Positions 62,665 to 64,000 of a stretch of 64,000 nt of DNA are shown piece by piece. The translations under genes were made by a program, and so were the position numbers. Under the pieces are notes generated by a model, which saw only the letters and a list, made by a program, of their open reading frames with translations, was not told the origin of the DNA and made no database searches. The stretch comes from Afifella marina DSM 2698. Its GTDB lineage: Bacteria; Pseudomonadota; Alphaproteobacteria; Rhizobiales; Afifellaceae. Location of the stretch: assembly GCF_900102695.1 (NCBI RefSeq), contig NZ_FMVW01000001.1, positions 930,001-994,000 on the forward strand, read 5' to 3'. Within the stretch, counting starts at the first letter, position 1. Each line of letters begins with the position of its first letter.

Positions 62665-63486
62665 ATGAATGCAAAGATCGCAGTGATTCCAGTATTCATG
62701 TTGATCGCAGGGATGGGCATCGCGAATGCTGCGCCAAAGCAGGATCTGGTCGACTTTTTTGTCGAACAGGGCTGCGCGATCGGACCTTTAACGAGGGCCG
62801 TCGCCCGAAGCGCTGGCTTTTCCAACGCGGATATCGACGCTCTGGTCGCGGAAGCCGATGACACTGCCGAGACCATTCGGACCGGAGATTGGATCGTCCT
62901 TCCGACAAGCCTTTGCCGCATTTCGCCTCCCGATGTCAGAAGCGAAATCCGTCTCGATGATCCCGAGGTGCAGGCGGTGACGACATCTATCGACGCCTAT
63001 GCTGAATACGACGAGATCGGCTGTTTTTTAAGTGGGCAGGAGATCACCGAGCGCGTTCAAGAGACGCGAGGATGGGGGCAGGAGAAAGCGTTTCGTGAGT
63101 ATCTGCGGTTCCTTGCGGAAAATCTTCGCAGCCACGACATTACCTTTTATAGCGATGATATGCTCAAAACGCCTCCCGGATTCCAGGTTCTGACGGGCGA
63201 TTGCGCCGATGTGCCGAATATCGAAGACATTCGGCGATCGCAGGTGCTTCGTGACCAGGAGTTCGACACGCTTGTGCGCGCCGATTCCCGGGAAGTCGTA
63301 TGCCTTCGCGATGACGCCCCCAGTTACCGCTTCATGGAGCTTGCGGAGAAACTTACGGGTGGCGAGAACAGCAATGTCTTTATGTCCTTCGAGGTGAAGC
63401 TGATGGCCCTCGGCGGCGGCTGGTTCGTGGGAACCAGCGCCACACAAAAAGGCGCGCCCCGGCCTCCGCTTTGCCGGTTCGAGTAA
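62665..63486 (+). CDS. Secreted hypothetical protein
   Basis: Protein of 273 residues from an ATG preceded by GAGGAGAAGAG. A signal peptide (MNAKIAVIPVFMLIAGMGIA, cleavage near NAAPKQ) is followed by a Cys-containing, mostly hydrophilic sequence: DFFVEQGCAIGPLTRAVARS, WIVLPTSLCRISPPDV, EYDEIGCFLSGQEITERVQE, VLTGDCADVPNIEDI, REVVCLRDD and PRPPLCRFE. Six mature cysteines suggest disulfides in a periplasmic or secreted fold. No family recognised. Stands alone between the gene-poor stretch and a DUF1963 gene on the opposite strand. Confidence 0.7.
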   Translation: MNAKIAVIPVFMLIAGMGIANAAPKQDLVDFFVEQGCAIGPLTRAVARSAGFSNADIDALVAEADDTAETIRTGDWIVLPTSLCRISPPDVRSEIRLDDPEVQAVTTSIDAYAEYDEIGCFLSGQEITERVQETRGWGQEKAFREYLRFLAENLRSHDITFYSDDMLKTPPGFQVLTGDCADVPNIEDIRRSQVLRDQEFDTLVRADSREVVCLRDDAPSYRFMELAEKLTGGENSNVFMSFEVKLMALGGGWFVGTSATQKGAPRPPLCRFE

Positions 63487-63536
63487 CCGATGCCGAGAGA
63501 GGGGAACAGGGACGGACGCCGTTGGCTTTTTCAGCT

Positions 63537-64000
63537 CTAAGTCTGCTGATAAACGGCGACGACTTCATCGAAGCGGCGCTTTTTAAGATCGCTGCGGCGG
63601 ATCAGGAAGTAGACCGTTCCCTCGGTGAATCTTGCCTGCATCCAATCGGCGACGTCGAGCTGCAGCAGAAGTGTCCAGGTCTCGGCTTCCGCCTTGATGC
63701 GGGGAAGGTTTTCGCGCCAAAGCTCCGGCGGCAGATGCTGGACCGCGAACTCTGAAACCACGGCCGCATCGAGGCGGGGATCATCCTGTTCCGGTTCGGG
63801 GCTGCCGAGCAATTGCTGACGTCGCCAGTGCTCCTCCGTGTACATGTCGTGGTATTCCACCAAGGCCGCTTCATAGTCCTCCCGGAAACGTTCGCTCTCG
63901 TCCCCGGAGGCGTCCCACCGCAATTCGGGGAGCCCTTCGGCGTCAAGTGACGCTGGGTGCGGGAGGCGCCAGGTCGCGGCCAGCTTCATCTCGCGTTGCG
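63537..64000 (-). CDS. DUF1963 (YwqG-like) protein, 5' end beyond the window
   Basis: The visible 154 codons hold the C-terminal half of a DUF1963 protein: RRQQLLGSPEPEQDDP corresponds to the conserved HxLLGYPxPIQ segment, TWTLLLQLDVADWMQ to the LLLQIDSD segment and GTVYFLIRRSDLKKRRFDEV to the YFWIRxxDLxxRxFDxV ending, then VYQQT and stop. The reading frame stays open to position 64000 (codons preceding MKLAATW are QRE), and full-length members are about 250 residues, so the ATG at 63989 is probably internal and the gene continues outside. Function unknown; some relatives are near polymorphic-toxin or immunity-type contexts. Confidence 0.75.
   Translation of the reverse strand, partial: QREMKLAATWRLPHPASLDAEGLPELRWDASGDESERFREDYEAALVEYHDMYTEEHWRRQQLLGSPEPEQDDPRLDAAVVSEFAVQHLPPELWRENLPRIKAEAETWTLLLQLDVADWMQARFTEGTVYFLIRRSDLKKRRFDEVVAVYQQT

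Overview
The window is a high-GC chromosomal segment of an alphaproteobacterium, most likely of the order Hyphomicrobiales (Rhizobiales). The evidence is family-level: a Mur-type Fur regulator divergent from sitABCD with a Mur-like box, a TGA-N9-TCA (RirA/IRO-type) box ahead of an exbB-exbD-exbD-tonB operon, Aap-type amino-acid ABC transporters, a tripartite tricarboxylate transporter, and a sulfide:quinone oxidoreductase with the same cysteine positions as the Rhodobacter enzyme. I see no rRNA, tRNA, CRISPR array or intact insertion sequence. The species cannot be fixed from the sequence alone.

Layout. 1-4.2 kb: tautomerase, D-lactate dehydrogenase, DUF2087 protein, SDR and MFS transporter. 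4.3-10.7 kb: sulfide-response locus, with an ArsR/SqrR-like repressor divergent from sqr, a small membrane protein and an RND efflux pair. 10.9-14.3 kb: TonB energy-transduction operon behind a probable iron-responsive operator. 14.4-17.8 kb: deoC plus an ALDH16-type two-domain aldehyde dehydrogenase. 17.8-25.7 kb: single genes (zinc peptidase, GH3 family, PRC-barrel, aminotransferase, folP, DUF2793, DUF1989). 25.7-31.7 kb: LysR regulator divergent from an RraA/HMG-aldolase-like enzyme, a TctCBA transporter and an aspartate-type aminotransferase, which looks like a self-contained uptake and catabolism module. 32.8-39.9 kb: GntR-regulated Aap-type amino-acid importer with a class-V PLP enzyme and threonine aldolase. 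40.2-42.1 kb: ilvD. 42.1-46.4 kb: sitABCD and mur. 46.4-53.6 kb: HutC-type regulator with a perfect hut-like operator, an amino-acid ABC importer, a histidine-ammonia-lyase homologue without the MIO-forming Ala-Ser-Gly triad, and a DAO-family flavoprotein.

53.6-64 kb looks like accessory DNA. It holds small and broken genes (an SPW fragment and two abutting fragments of a flavocytochrome c system), then a tightly overlapping glycan cluster: a GT2-like membrane protein, a DPM1-like GT2, a DAO-family flavoprotein, a GtrA flippase, an NAD-dependent epimerase-like protein, a TIM-barrel sugar isomerase and a DUF2142 polytopic protein. I read this as a GtrABC-like lipid-linked glycan modification system with three extra enzymes that could build or alter an unusual sugar. 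A gene-poor AT-rich stretch, a secreted unknown protein and a partial DUF1963 gene end the window.

The best candidates for something undescribed are the expanded GtrABC-like locus (55.2-61.9 kb), the HutC-controlled locus with a MIO-less lyase homologue (46.4-53.6 kb), the predicted HMG-type catabolic module (25.7-31.7 kb), and the sulfide locus joined to an RND pump (4.3-10.7 kb).
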